Both the position numbers and the translations under genes were made by a program. A DNA stretch of 64,000 nt, taken from positions 91,316-155,315 of the forward strand of contig NW_026894285.1 in the NCBI RefSeq assembly GCF_032452875.1, in the 5' to 3' direction. The stretch is from Bos javanicus (lineage: Eukaryota > Chordata > Mammalia > Artiodactyla > Bovidae). Shown here piece after piece: positions 11,846 through 27,218 of the stretch (position 1 is its first letter; every line of letters starts with the position of its first letter). Under the pieces are notes generated by a model, which ran no database searches, had not been told where the DNA came from, and saw only the letters and a list, made by a program, of their open reading frames with translations.

Positions 11846-13386
11846 GTGCCTCTGGAGGCAATAAACAAAGAGCTGAGTAGGCACGAATCAGTCAGCAGGC
11901 AATAATCATGGAACTCAGCTGTGAGGAATCATGCTGCTCAGCTGGCAATAATCAAGCAGCTGAGCAGGCAGGAATTACGCAGCACAGCTGACAATTGTCA
12001 AGCAGATGACAGGCAGGAATCGTGCAGCTCAGCTGGCAATTGTCAAGCAGATGAGCAGACAGTAATCACGCAGCTCAGCAGGCCCAGATCACGTGACTGA
12101 GCATGCACTGTTCACGTGGCTGATCATACACTGATCACGTGATTGATCATGCACTGATCACTTGGATATCATGCACTGATCACGTGGCTGATCATACACT
12201 GTTCACGTGTCTGACCATGCACTGATCACGTGGCTGATCATACACTGCTCACGTAACTGATAATGCACTTATCACGTGGCTATCATGCACTGAATACGTG
12301 GCTGAACATGCACTGTTCACGTGGCTGATCACACACCTGTCACGTGACATATCATGCACTGATCACCTGGAACTCATGCACTGATCACGTGGCTGATCAT
12401 ACTCTGCTCACGAAACTCATCATGCACACATCACGTGGCTATCATGCACTGCTCACGTGGTTCGTCATGGAATGATCACGAAGCTACCATATACTGGTCA
12501 CGTGACTGATCATGCACAGATCACGTAAATGATCATGCACTGTTCACGTGACTGATCATGTACTGATCACGTGACTGATAATGCACTGATCACGTGGCTA
12601 TCATGCTCTGCTCACGTGGCTGATCATGCAACGATCACGTAGCAACCATGTAGTGGTCTCGTGACTGATCATGCACTGATCATGTAATTGATCCTGCACT
12701 GATCACGTGGCTCATCACGCACTGATCCGGTGGCTGATCACACACGTATCACGTGACTGGTCATGTACAGATCCCGTGACTAATCATGAAGTGATCACGT
12801 GGCTATCCTGCACTGATCACGTGGATATCATGCACTGATCACGTGGCTGATCACACACGTATCACCTGACTGATCATGCACTGATCACGTGGCTATCATG
12901 CACTGCTCACGTGGCTGATCATGCGATGATCACGCAACTACCATGTACTGGTCACATGACTGATCATGCACTGATCACGTGACTGATCATGCAGTGATCA
13001 CGTGGCTGTCATGCACTACTCACGTGGCTGATCATGCAATGATCATGTAGCTACCATGTACAGGTCACGTGAATGATCATACACCCATCAGGTGACTGAT
13101 CATGCACTGATCACGTGGCTATCATGCACTGATCACTAGACTGATCATGCACTGATCACGTCTATATCATGCACTGATCACATGACTGCCCATGCACTGG
13201 TCACGTGGATGATCATACACTAATCATGTGACAGATCATGCACTGATCACGTGGCTGATCATGCACTGACACTGTGACTGAGCATGGACTGATCACATGA
13301 CTATCGTGTAGTGATCACGTGACTTAATGGCGCTGATCATGTGACTGATCATGCACTGATCATGTTTGCTATCATACACTGATCAT
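11846..13386 (+). repeat. U8, 1541 bp standard unit
   Basis: Site 1 long, site 2 T. No private change seen. Confidence 0.96.
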
Positions 13387-14905
13387 GTGCCTCTGGAGGC
13401 AATAAACAAAGAGCTGAGTAGGCACGAATCAGTCAGCAGGCAATAATCATGGAACTCAGCTGTGAGGAATCATGCTGCTCAGCTGGCAATAATCAAGCAG
13501 CTGAGCAGGCAGGAATTACGCAGCACAGCTGACAATTGTCAAGCAGATGACAGGCAGGAATCGTGCAGCTCAGCTGGCAATTGTCAAGCAGATGAGCAGA
13601 CAGTAATCACGCAGCTCAGCAGGCCCAGATCACGTGACTGAGCATGCACTGTTCACGTGGCTGATCATACACTGATCACGTGATTGATCATGCACTGATC
13701 ACTTGGATATCATGCACTGATCACGTGGCTGATCATACACTGTTCACGTGTCTGACCATGCACTGATCACGTGGCTGATCATACACTGCTCACGTAACTG
13801 ATAATGCACTTATCACGTGGCTATCATGCACTGAATACGTGGCTGAACATGCACTGTTCACGTGGCTGATCACACACCTGTCACGTGACATATCATGCAC
13901 TGATCACCTGGAACTCATGCACTGATCACGTGGCTGATCATACTCTGCTCACGAAACTCATCATGCACACATCACGTGGCTATCATGCACTGCTCACGTG
14001 GTTCGTCATGGAATGATCACGAAGCTACCATATACTGGTCACGTGACTGATCATGCACAGATCACGTAAATGATCATGCACTGTTCACGTGACTGATCAT
14101 GTACTGATCACGTGACTGATAATGCACTGATCACGTGGCTATCATGCTCTGCTCACGTGGCTGATCATGCAACGATCACGTAGCAACCATGTAGTGGTCT
14201 CGTGACTGATCATGCACTGATCATGTAATTGATCCTGCACTGATCACGTGGCTCATCACGCACTGATCCGGTGGCTGATCACACACGTATCACGTGACTG
14301 GTCATGTACAGATCCCGTGACTAATCATGAAGTGATCACGTGGCTATCCTGCACTGATCACGTGGATATCATGCACTGATCACGTGGCTGATCACACACG
14401 TATCACCTGACTGATCATGCACTGATCACGTGGCTGATCATGCGATGATAAGGCAACTACCATGTACTGGTCACATGACTGATCATGCACTGATCACGTG
14501 ACTGATCATGCAGTGATCACGTGGCTGTCATGCACTACTCACGTGGCTGATCATGCAATGATCATGTAGCTACCATGTACAGGTCACGTGAATGATCATA
14601 CACCCATCAGGTGACTGATCATGCACTGATCACGTGGCTATCCTGCACTGATCACTAGACTGATCATGCACTGATCACGTCTATATCATGCACTGATCAC
14701 ATGACTGCCCATGCACTGGTCACGTGGATGATCATACACTAATCATGTGACAGATCATGCACTGATCACGTGGCTGATCATGCACTGACACTGTGACTGA
14801 GCATGGACTGATCACATGACTATCGTGTAGTGATCACGTGACTTAATGGCGCTGATCATGTGACTGATCATGCACTGATCATGTTTGCTATCATACACTG
14901 ATCAT
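13387..14905 (+). repeat. U9, 1519 bp unit with a 22 bp deletion
   Basis: Site 1 long, site 2 T. A 22 bp monomer is lost near 14435, where CACGTGG joins CTGATCATGCGATG. This is the same pair of monomers affected in U5 but with a different breakpoint. Just downstream GATCACGC reads GATAAGGC (14450 and 14452), and near 14643 CTATCATGC reads CTATCCTGC. These changes are private. Confidence 0.94.
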
Positions 14906-16446
14906 GTGCCTCTGGAGGCAATAAACAAAGAGCTGAGTAGGCACGAATCAGTCAGCAGGCAATAATCATGGAACTCAGCTGTGAGGAATCATGCTGCTCA
15001 GCTGGCAATAATCAAGCAGCTGAGCAGGCAGGAATTACGCAGCACAGCTGACAATTGTCAAGCAGATGACAGGCAGGAATCGTGCAGCTCAGCTGGCAAT
15101 TGTCAAGCAGATGAGCAGACAGTAATCACGCAGCTCAGCAGGCCCAGATCACGTGACTGAGCATGCACTGTTCACGTGGCTGATCATACACTGATCACGT
15201 GATTGATCATGCACTGATCACTTGGATATCATGCACTGATCACGTGGCTGATCATACACTGTTCACGTGTCTGACCATGCACTGATCACGTGGCTGATCA
15301 TACACTGCTCACGTAACTGATAATGCACTTATCACGTGGCTATCATGCACTGAATACGTGGCTGAACATGCACTGTTCACGTGGCTGATCACACACCTGT
15401 CACGTGACATATCATGCACTGATCACCTGGAACTCATGCACTGATCACGTGGCTGATCATACTCTGCTCACGAAACTCATCATGCACACATCACGTGGCT
15501 ATCATGCACTGCTCACGTGGTTCGTCATGGAATGATCACGAAGCTACCATATACTGGTCACGTGACTGATCATGCACAGATCACGTAAATGATCATGCAC
15601 TGTTCACGTGACTGATCATGTACTGATCACGTGACTGATAATGCACTGATCACGTGGCTATCATGCTCTGCTCACGTGGCTGATCATGCAACGATCACGT
15701 AGCAACCATGTAGTGGTCTCGTGACTGATCATGCACTGATCATGTAATTGATCCTGCACTGATCACGTGGCTCATCACGCACTGATCCGGTGGCTGATCA
15801 CACACGTATCACGTGACTGGTCATGTACAGATCCCGTGACTAATCATGAAGTGATCACGTGGCTATCCTGCACTGATCACGTGGATATCATGCACTGATC
15901 ACGTGGCTGATCACACACGTATCACCTGACTGATCATGCACTGATCACGTGGCTATCATGCACTGCTCACGTGGCTGATCATGCGATGATCACGCAACTA
16001 CCATGTACTGGTCACATGACTGATCATGCACTGATCACGTGACTGATCATGCAGTGATCACGTGGCTGTCATGCACTACTCACGTGGCTGATCATGCAAT
16101 GATCATGTAGCTACCATGTACAGGTCACGTGAATGATCATACACCCATCAGGTGACTGATCATGCACTGATCACGTGGCTATCATGCACTGATCACTAGA
16201 CTGATCATGCACTGATCACGTCTATATCATGCACTGATCACATGACTGCCCATGCACTGGTCACGTGGATGATCATACACTAATCATGTGACAGATCATG
16301 CACTGATCACGTGGCTGATCATGCACTGACACTGTGACTGAGCATGGACTGATCACATGACTATCGTGTAGTGATCACGTGACTTAATGGCGCTGATCAT
16401 GTGACTGATCATGCACTGATCATGTTTGCTATCATACACTGATCAT
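14906..16446 (+). repeat. U10, 1541 bp standard unit
   Basis: Site 1 long, site 2 T. No private change seen. Confidence 0.96.
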
Positions 16447-17987
16447 GTGCCTCTGGAGGCAATAAACAAAGAGCTGAGTAGGCACGAATCAGTCAGCAGG
16501 CAATAATCATGGAACTCAGCTGTGAGGAATCATGCTGCTCAGCTGGCAATAATCAAGCAGCTGAGCAGGCAGGAATTACGCAGCACAGCTGACAATTGTC
16601 AAGCAGATGACAGGCAGGAATCGTGCAGCTCAGCTGGCAATTGTCAAGCAGATGAGCAGACAGTAATCACGCAGCTCAGCAGGCCCAGATCACGTGACTG
16701 AGCATGCACTGTTCACGTGGCTGATCATACACTGATCACGTGATTGATCATGCACTGATCACTTGGATATCATGCACTGATCACGTGGCTGATCATACAC
16801 TGTTCACGTGTCTGACCATGCACTGATCACGTGGCTGATCATACACTGCTCACGTAACTGATAATGCACTTATCACGTGGCTATCATGCACTGAATACGT
16901 GGCTGAACATGCACTGTTCACGTGGCTGATCACACACCTGTCACGTGACATATCATGCACTGATCACCTGGAACTCATGCACTGATCACGTGGCTGATCA
17001 TACTCTGCTCACGAAACTCATCATGCACACATCACGTGGCTATCATGCACTGCTCACGTGGTTCGTCATGGAATGATCACGAAGCTACCATATACTGGTC
17101 ACGTGACTGATCATGCACAGATCACGTAAATGATCATGCACTGTTCACGTGACTGATCATGTACTGATCACGTGACTGATAATGCACTGATCACGTGGCT
17201 ATCATGCTCTGCTCACGTGGCTGATCATGCAACGATCACGTAGCAACCATGTAGTGGTCTCGTGACTGATCATGCACTGATCATGTAATTGATCCTGCAC
17301 TGATCACGTGGCTCATCACGCACTGATCCGGTGGCTGATCACACACGTATCACGTGACTGGTCATGTACAGATCCCGTGACTAATCATGAAGTGATCACG
17401 TGGCTATCCTGCACTGATCACGTGGATATCATGCACTGATCACGTGGCTGATCACACACGTATCACCTGACTGATCATGCACTGATCACGTGGCTATCAT
17501 GCACTGCTCACGTGGCTGATCATGCGATGATCACGCAACTACCATGTACTGGTCACATGACTGATCATGCACTGATCACGTGACTGATCATGCAGTGATC
17601 ACGTGGCTGTCATGCACTACTCACGTGGCTGATCATGCAATGATCATGTAGCTACCATGTACAGGTCACGTGAATGATCATACACCCATCAGGTGACTGA
17701 TCATGCACTGATCACGTGGCTATCATGCACTGATCACTAGACTGATCATGCACTGATCACGTCTATATCATGCACTGATCACATGACTGCCCATGCACTG
17801 GTCACGTGGATGATCATACACTAATCATGTGACAGATCATGCACTGATCACGTGGCTGATCATGCACTGACACTGTGACTGAGCATGGACTGATCACATG
17901 ACTATCGTGTAGTGATCACGTGACTTAATGGCGCTGATCATGTGACTGATCATGCACTGATCATGTTTGCTATCATACACTGATCAT
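16447..17987 (+). repeat. U11, 1541 bp standard unit
   Basis: Site 1 long, site 2 T. It is the last unit of the mostly long-form stretch; short-form units become common to its right. Confidence 0.96.
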
Positions 17988-19526
17988 GTGCCTCTGGAGG
18001 CAATAAACAAAGAGCTGAGTAGGCACGAATCAGTCAGCAGGCAATAATCATGGAACTCAGCTGTGAGGAATCATGCTGCTCAGCTGGCAATAATCAAGCA
18101 GCTGAGCAGGCAGGAATTACGCAGCACAGCTGACAATTGTCAAGCAGATGACAGGCAGGAATCGTGCAGCTCAGCTGGCAATTGTCAAGCAGATGAGCAG
18201 ACAGTAATCACGCAGCTCAGCAGGCCCAGATCACGTGACTGAGCATGCACTGTTCACGTGGCTGATCATACACTGATCACGTGATTGATCATGCACTGAT
18301 CACTTGGATATCATGCACTGATCACGTGGCTGATCATACACTGTTCACGTGTCTGACCATGCACTGATCACGTGGCTGATCATACACTGCTCACGTAACT
18401 GATAATGCACTTATCACGTGGCTATCATGCACTGAATACGTGGCTGAACATGCACTGTTCACGTGGCTGATCACACACCTGTCACGTGACATATCATGCA
18501 CTGATCACCTGGAACTCATGCACTGATCACGTGGCTGATCATACTCTGCTCACGAAACTCATCATGCACACATCACGTGGCTATCATGCACTGCTCACGT
18601 GGTTCGTCATGGAATGATCACGGCTACCATATACTGGTCACGTGACTGATCATGCACAGATCACGTAAATGATCATGCACTGTTCACGTGACTGATCATG
18701 TACTGATCACGTGACTGATAATGCACTGATCACGTGGCTATCATGCTCTGCTCACGTGGCTGATCATGCAACGATCACGTAGCAACCATGTAGTGGTCTC
18801 GTGACTGATCATGCACTGATCATGTAATTGATCCTGCACTGATCACGTGGCTCATCACGCACTGATCCGGTGGCTGATCACACACGTATCACGTGACTGG
18901 TCATGTACAGATCCCGTGACTAATCATGAAGTGATCACGTGGCTATCCTGCACTGATCACGTGGATATCATGCACTGATCACGTGGCTGATCACACACGT
19001 ATCACCTGACTGATCATGCACTGATCACGTGGCTATCATGCACTGCTCACGTGGCTGATCATGCGATGATCACGCAACTACCATGTACTGGTCACATGAC
19101 TGATCATGCACTGATCACGTGACTGATCATGCAGTGATCACGTGGCTGTCATGCACTACTCACGTGGCTGATCATGCAATGATCATGTAGCTACCATGTA
19201 CAGGTCACGTGAATGATCATACACCCATCAGGTGACTGATCATGCACTGATCACGTGGCTATCATGCACTGATCACTAGACTGATCATGCACTGATCACG
19301 TCTATATCATGCACTGATCACATGACTGCCCATGCACTGGTCACGTGGATGATCATACACTAATCATGTGACAGATCATGCACTGATCACGTGGCTGATC
19401 ATGCACTGACACTGTGACTGAGCATGGACTGATCACATGACTATCGTGTAGTGATCACGTGACTTAATGGCGCTGATCATGTGACTGATCATGCACTGAT
19501 CATGTTTGCTATCATACACTGATCAT
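17988..19526 (+). repeat. U12, 1539 bp unit
   Basis: Site 1 short (near 18621), site 2 T. Otherwise standard. Confidence 0.96.
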
Positions 19527-21067
19527 GTGCCTCTGGAGGCAATAAACAAAGAGCTGAGTAGGCACGAATCAGTCAGCAGGCAATAATCATGGAACTCAGC
19601 TGTGAGGAATCATGCTGCTCAGCTGGCAATAATCAAGCAGCTGAGCAGGCAGGAATTACGCAGCACAGCTGACAATTGTCAAGCAGATGACAGGCAGGAA
19701 TCGTGCAGCTCAGCTGGCAATTGTCAAGCAGATGAGCAGACAGTAATCACGCAGCTCAGCAGGCCCAGATCACGTGACTGAGCATGCACTGTTCACGTGG
19801 CTGATCATACACTGATCACGTGATTGATCATGCACTGATCACTTGGATATCATGCACTGATCACGTGGCTGATCATACACTGTTCACGTGTCTGACCATG
19901 CACTGATCACGTGGCTGATCATACACTGCTCACGTAACTGATAATGCACTTATCACGTGGCTATCATGCACTGAATACGTGGCTGAACATGCACTGTTCA
20001 CGTGGCTGATCACACACCTGTCACGTGACATATCATGCACTGATCACCTGGAACTCATGCACTGATCACGTGGCTGATCATACTCTGCTCACGAAACTCA
20101 TCATGCACACATCACGTGGCTATCATGCACTGCTCACGTGGTTCGTCATGGAATGATCACGAAGCTACCATATACTGGTCACGTGACTGATCATGCACAG
20201 ATCACGTAAATGATCATGCACTGTTCACGTGACTGATCATGTACTGATCACGTGACTGATAATGCACTGATCACGTGGCTATCATGCTCTGCTCACGTGG
20301 CTGATCATGCAACGATCACGTAGCAACCATGTAGTGGTCTCGTGACTGATCATGCACTGATCATGTAATTGATCCTGCACTGATCACGTGGCTCATCACG
20401 CACTGATCCGGTGGCTGATCACACACGTATCACGTGACTGGTCATGTACAGATCCCGTGACTAATCATGAAGTGATCACGTGGCTATCCTGCACTGATCA
20501 CGTGGATATCATGCACTGATCACGTGGCTGATCACACACGTATCACCTGACTGATCATGCACTGATCACGTGGCTATCATGCACTGCTCACGTGGCTGAT
20601 CATGCGATGATCACGCAACTACCATGTACTGGTCACATGACTGATCATGCACTGATCACGTGACTGATCATGCAGTGATCACGTGGCTGTCATGCACTAC
20701 TCACGTGGCTGATCATGCAATGATCATGTAGCTACCATGTACAGGTCACGTGAATGATCATACACCCATCAGGTGACTGATCATGCACTGATCACGTGGC
20801 TATCATGCACTGATCACTAGACTGATCATGCACTGATCACGTCTATATCATGCACTGATCACATGACTGCCCATGCACTGGTCACGTGGATGATCATACA
20901 CTAATCATGTGACAGATCATGCACTGATCACGTGGCTGATCATGCACTGACACTGTGACTGAGCATGGACTGATCACATGACTATCGTGTAGTGATCACG
21001 TGACTTAATGGCGCTGATCATGTGACTGATCATGCACTGATCATGTTTGCTATCATACACTGATCAT
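19527..21067 (+). repeat. U13, 1541 bp standard unit
   Basis: Site 1 long, site 2 T. It lies between two short-form units. Confidence 0.96.
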
Positions 21068-22606
21068 GTGCCTCTGGAGGCAATAAACAAAGAGCTGAGT
21101 AGGCACGAATCAGTCAGCAGGCAATAATCATGGAACTCAGCTGTGAGGAATCATGCTGCTCAGCTGGCAATAATCAAGCAGCTGAGCAGGCAGGAATTAC
21201 GCAGCACAGCTGACAATTGTCAAGCAGATGACAGGCAGGAATCGTGCAGCTCAGCTGGCAATTGTCAAGCAGATGAGCAGACAGTAATCACGCAGCTCAG
21301 CAGGCCCAGATCACGTGACTGAGCATGCACTGTTCACGTGGCTGATCATACACTGATCACGTGATTGATCATGCACTGATCACTTGGATATCATGCACTG
21401 ATCACGTGGCTGATCATACACTGTTCACGTGTCTGACCATGCACTGATCACGTGGCTGATCATACACTGCTCACGTAACTGATAATGCACTTATCACGTG
21501 GCTATCATGCACTGAATACGTGGCTGAACATGCACTGTTCACGTGGCTGATCACACACCTGTCACGTGACATATCATGCACTGATCACCTGGAACTCATG
21601 CACTGATCACGTGGCTGATCATACTCTGCTCACGAAACTCATCATGCACACATCACGTGGCTATCATGCACTGCTCACGTGGTTCGTCATGGAATGATCA
21701 CGGCTACCATATACTGGTCACGTGACTGATCATGCACAGATCACGTAAATGATCATGCACTGTTCACGTGACTGATCATGTACTGATCACGTGACTGATA
21801 ATGCACTGATCACGTGGCTATCATGCTCTGCTCACGTGGCTGATCATGCAACGATCACGTAGCAACCATGTAGTGGTCTCGTGACTGATCATGCACTGAT
21901 CATGTAATTGATCCTGCACTGATCACGTGGCTCATCACGCACTGATCCGGTGGCTGATCACACACGTATCACGTGACTGGTCATGTACAGATCCCGTGAC
22001 TAATCATGAAGTGATCACGTGGCTATCCTGCACTGATCACGTGGATATCATGCACTGATCACGTGGCTGATCACACACGTATCACCTGACTGATCATGCA
22101 CTGATCACGTGGCTATCATGCACTGCTCACGTGGCTGATCATGCGATGATCACGCAACTACCATGTACTGGTCACATGACTGATCATGCACTGATCACGT
22201 GACTGATCATGCAGTGATCACGTGGCTGTCATGCACTACTCACGTGGCTGATCATGCAATGATCATGTAGCTACCATGTACAGGTCACGTGAATGATCAT
22301 ACACCCATCAGGTGACTGATCATGCACTGATCACGTGGCTATCATGCACTGATCACTAGACTGATCATGCACTGATCACGTCTATATCATGCACTGATCA
22401 CATGACTGCCCATGCACTGGTCACGTGGATGATCATACACTAATCATGTGACAGATCATGCACTGATCACGTGGCTGATCATGCACTGACACTGTGACTG
22501 AGCATGGACTGATCACATGACTATCGTGTAGTGATCACGTGACTTAATGGCGCTGATCATGTGACTGATCATGCACTGATCATGTTTGCTATCATACACT
22601 GATCAT
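21068..22606 (+). repeat. U14, 1539 bp unit
   Basis: Site 1 short (near 21701), site 2 T. Otherwise standard. Confidence 0.96.
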
Positions 22607-24145
22607 GTGCCTCTGGAGGCAATAAACAAAGAGCTGAGTAGGCACGAATCAGTCAGCAGGCAATAATCATGGAACTCAGCTGTGAGGAATCATGCTGCTC
22701 AGCTGGCAATAATCAAGCAGCTGAGCAGGCAGGAATTACGCAGCACAGCTGACAATTGTCAAGCAGATGACAGGCAGGAATCGTGCAGCTCAGCTGGCAA
22801 TTGTCAAGCAGATGAGCAGACAGTAATCACGCAGCTCAGCAGGCCCAGATCACGTGACTGAGCATGCACTGTTCACGTGGCTGATCATACACTGATCACG
22901 TGATTGATCATGCACTGATCACTTGGATATCATGCACTGATCACGTGGCTGATCATACACTGTTCACGTGTCTGACCATGCACTGATCACGTGGCTGATC
23001 ATACACTGCTCACGTAACTGATAATGCACTTATCACGTGGCTATCATGCACTGAATACGTGGCTGAACATGCACTGTTCACGTGGCTGATCACACACCTG
23101 TCACGTGACATATCATGCACTGATCACCTGGAACTCATGCACTGATCACGTGGCTGATCATACTCTGCTCACGAAACTCATCATGCACACATCACGTGGC
23201 TATCATGCACTGCTCACGTGGTTCGTCATGGAATGATCACGGCTACCATATACTGGTCACGTGACTGATCATGCACAGATCACGTAAATGATCATGCACT
23301 GTTCACGTGACTGATCATGTACTGATCACGTGACTGATAATGCACTGATCACGTGGCTATCATGCTCTGCTCACGTGGCTGATCATGCAACGATCACGTA
23401 GCAACCATGTAGTGGTCTCGTGACTGATCATGCACTGATCATGTAATTGATCCTGCACTGATCACGTGGCTCATCACGCACTGATCCGGTGGCTGATCAC
23501 ACACGTATCACGTGACTGGTCATGTACAGATCCCGTGACTAATCATGAAGTGATCACGTGGCTATCCTGCACTGATCACGTGGATATCATGCACTGATCA
23601 CGTGGCTGATCACACACGTATCACCTGACTGATCATGCACTGATCACGTGGCTATCATGCACTGCTCACGTGGCTGATCATGCGATGATCACGCAACTAC
23701 CATGTACTGGTCACATGACTGATCATGCACTGATCACGTGACTGATCATGCAGTGATCACGTGGCTGTCATGCACTACTCACGTGGCTGATCATGCAATG
23801 ATCATGTAGCTACCATGTACAGGTCACGTGAATGATCATACACCCATCAGGTGACTGATCATGCACTGATCACGTGGCTATCATGCACTGATCACTAGAC
23901 TGATCATGCACTGATCACGTCTATATCATGCACTGATCACATGACTGCCCATGCACTGGTCACGTGGATGATCATACACTAATCATGTGACAGATCATGC
24001 ACTGATCACGTGGCTGATCATGCACTGACACTGTGACTGAGCATGGACTGATCACATGACTATCGTGTAGTGATCACGTGACTTAATGGCGCTGATCATG
24101 TGACTGATCATGCACTGATCATGTTTGCTATCATACACTGATCAT
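22607..24145 (+). repeat. U15, 1539 bp unit
   Basis: Site 1 short (near 23240), site 2 T. Otherwise standard. Confidence 0.96.
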
Positions 24146-25679
24146 GTGCCTCTGGAGGCAATAAACAAAGAGCTGAGTAGGCACGAATCAGTCAGCAGGC
24201 AATAATCATGGAACTCAGCTGTGAGGAATCATGCTGCTCAGCTGGCAATAATCAAGCAGCTGAGCAGGCAGGAATTACGCAGCACAGCTGACAATTGTCA
24301 AGCAGATGACAGGCAGGAATCGTGCAGCTCAGCTGGCAATTGTCAAGCAGATGAGCAGACAGTAATCACGCAGCTCAGCAGGCCCAGATCACGTGACTGA
24401 GCATGCACTGTTCACGTGGCTGATCATACACTGATCACGTGATTGATCATGCACTGATCACTTGGATATCATGCACTGATCACGTGGCTGATCATACACT
24501 GTTCACGTGTCTGACCATGCACTGATCACGTGGCTGATCATACACTGCTCACGTAACTGATAATGCACTTATCACGTGGCTATCATGCACTGAATACGTG
24601 GCTGAACATGCACTGTTCACGTGGCTGATCACACACCTGTCACGTGACATATCATGCACTGATCACCTGGAACTCATGCACTGATCACGTGGCTGATCAT
24701 ACTCTGCTCACGAAACTCATCATGCACACATCACGTGGCTATCATGCACTGCTCACGTGGTTCGTCATGGAATGATCACGAAGCTACCATATACTGGTCA
24801 CGTGACTGATCATGCACAGATCACGTAAATGATCATGCACTGTTCACGTGACTGATCATGTACTGATCACGTGACTGATAATGCACTGATCACGTGGCTA
24901 TCATGCTCTGCTCACGTGGCTGATCATGCAACGATCACGTAGCAACCATGTAGTGGTCTCGTGACTGATCATGCACTGATCATGTAATTGATCCTGCACT
25001 GATCACGTGGCTCATCACGCACTGATCCGGTGGCTGATCACACACGTATCACGTGACTGGTCATGTACAGATCCCGTGACTAATCATGAAGTGATCACGT
25101 GGCTATCCTGCACTGATCACGTGGATATCATGCACTGATCACGTGGCTGATCACACACGTATCACCTGACTGATCATGCACTGACTGATCATGCACTGCT
25201 CACGTGGCTGATCATGCGATGATCACGCAACTACCATGTACTGGTCACATGACTGATCATGCACTGATCACGTGACTGATCATGCAGTGATCACGTGGCT
25301 GTCATGCACTACTCACGTGGCTGATCATGCAATGATCATGTAGCTACCATGTACAGGTCACGTGAATGATCATACACCCATCAGGTGACTGATCATGCAC
25401 TGATCACGTGGCTATCATGCACTGATCACTAGACTGATCATGCACTGATCACGTCTATATCATGCACTGATCACATGACTGCCCATGCACTGGTCACGTG
25501 GATGATCATACACTAATCATGTGACAGATCATGCACTGATCACGTGGCTGATCATGCACTGACACTGTGACTGAGCATGGACTGATCACATGACTATCGT
25601 GTAGTGATCACGTGACTTAATGGCGCTGATCATGTGACTGATCATGCACTGATCATGTTTGCTATCATACACTGATCAT
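24146..25679 (+). repeat. U16, 1534 bp unit with a 7 bp deletion
   Basis: Site 1 long, site 2 T. It is the last unit in the unbroken run of T at site 2. Seven bases are lost near 25183-25192, where GCACTGATCACGTGGC reads GCACTGACTG. The lesion touches the same monomers (numbers 26 to 28 of the long B block) as the deletions in U5 and U9. Confidence 0.94.
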
Positions 25680-27218
25680 GTGCCTCTGGAGGCAATAAAC
25701 AAAGAGCTGAGTAGGCACGAATCAGTCAGCAGGCAATAATCATGGAACTCAGCTGTGAGGAATCATGCTGCTCAGCTGGCAATAATCAAGCAGCTGAGCA
25801 GGCAGGAATTACGCAGCACAGCTGACAATTGTCAAGCAGATGACAGGCAGGAATCGTGCAGCTCAGCTGGCAATTGTCAAGCAGATGAGCAGACAGTAAT
25901 CACGCAGCTCAGCAGGCCCAGATCACGTGACTGAGCATGCACTGTTCACGTGGCTGATCATACACTGATCACGTGATTGATCATGCACTGATCACTTGGA
26001 TATCATGCACTGATCACGTGGCTGATCATACACTGTTCACGTGTCTGACCATGCACTGATCACGTGGCTGATCATACACTGCTCACGTAACTGATAATGC
26101 ACTTATCACGTGGCTATCATGCACTGAATACGTGGCTGAACATGCACTGTTCACGTGGCTGATCACACACCTGTCACGTGACATATCATGCACTGATCAC
26201 CTGGAACTCATGCACTGATCACGTGGCTGATCATACTCTGCTCACGAAACTCATCATGCACACATCACGTGGCTATCATGCACTGCTCACGTGGTTCGTC
26301 ATGGAATGATCACGGCTACCATATACTGGTCACGTGACTGATCATGCACAGATCACGTAAATGATCATGCACTGTTCACGTGACTGATCATGTACTGATC
26401 ACGTGACTGATAATGCACTGATCACGTGGCTATCATGCTCTGCTCACGTGGCTGATCATGCAACGATCACGTAGCAACCATGTAGTGGTCTCGTGACTGA
26501 TCATGCACTGATCATGTAATTGATCCTGCACTGATCACGTGGCTCATCACGCACTGATCCGGTGGCTGATCACACACGTATCACGTGACTGGTCATGTAC
26601 AGATCCCGTGACTAATCATGAAGTGATCACGTGGCTATCCTGCACTGATCACGTGGATATCATGCACTGATCACGTGGCTGATCACACACGTATCACCTG
26701 ACTGATCATGCACTGATCACGTGGCTATCATGCACTGCTCACGTGGCTGATCATGCGATGATCACGCAACTACCATGTACTGGTCACATGACTGATCATG
26801 CACTGATCACGTGACTGATCATGCAGTGATCACGTGGCTGTCATGCACTACTCACGTGGCTGATCATGCAATGATCATGTAGCTACCATGTACAGGTCAC
26901 GTGAATGATCATACACCCATCAGGTGACTGATCATGCACTGATCACGTGGCTATCATGCACTGATCACTAGACTGATCATGCACTGATCACGCCTATATC
27001 ATGCACTGATCACATGACTGCCCATGCACTGGTCACGTGGATGATCATACACTAATCATGTGACAGATCATGCACTGATCACGTGGCTGATCATGCACTG
27101 ACACTGTGACTGAGCATGGACTGATCACATGACTATCGTGTAGTGATCACGTGACTTAATGGCGCTGATCATGTGACTGATCATGCACTGATCATGTTTG
27201 CTATCATACACTGATCAT
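25680..27218 (+). repeat. U17, 1539 bp unit, first with the right-domain allele
   Basis: Site 1 short, site 2 C (CACGCCTATA near 26989). It marks the left edge of the right sequence domain. Confidence 0.96.
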
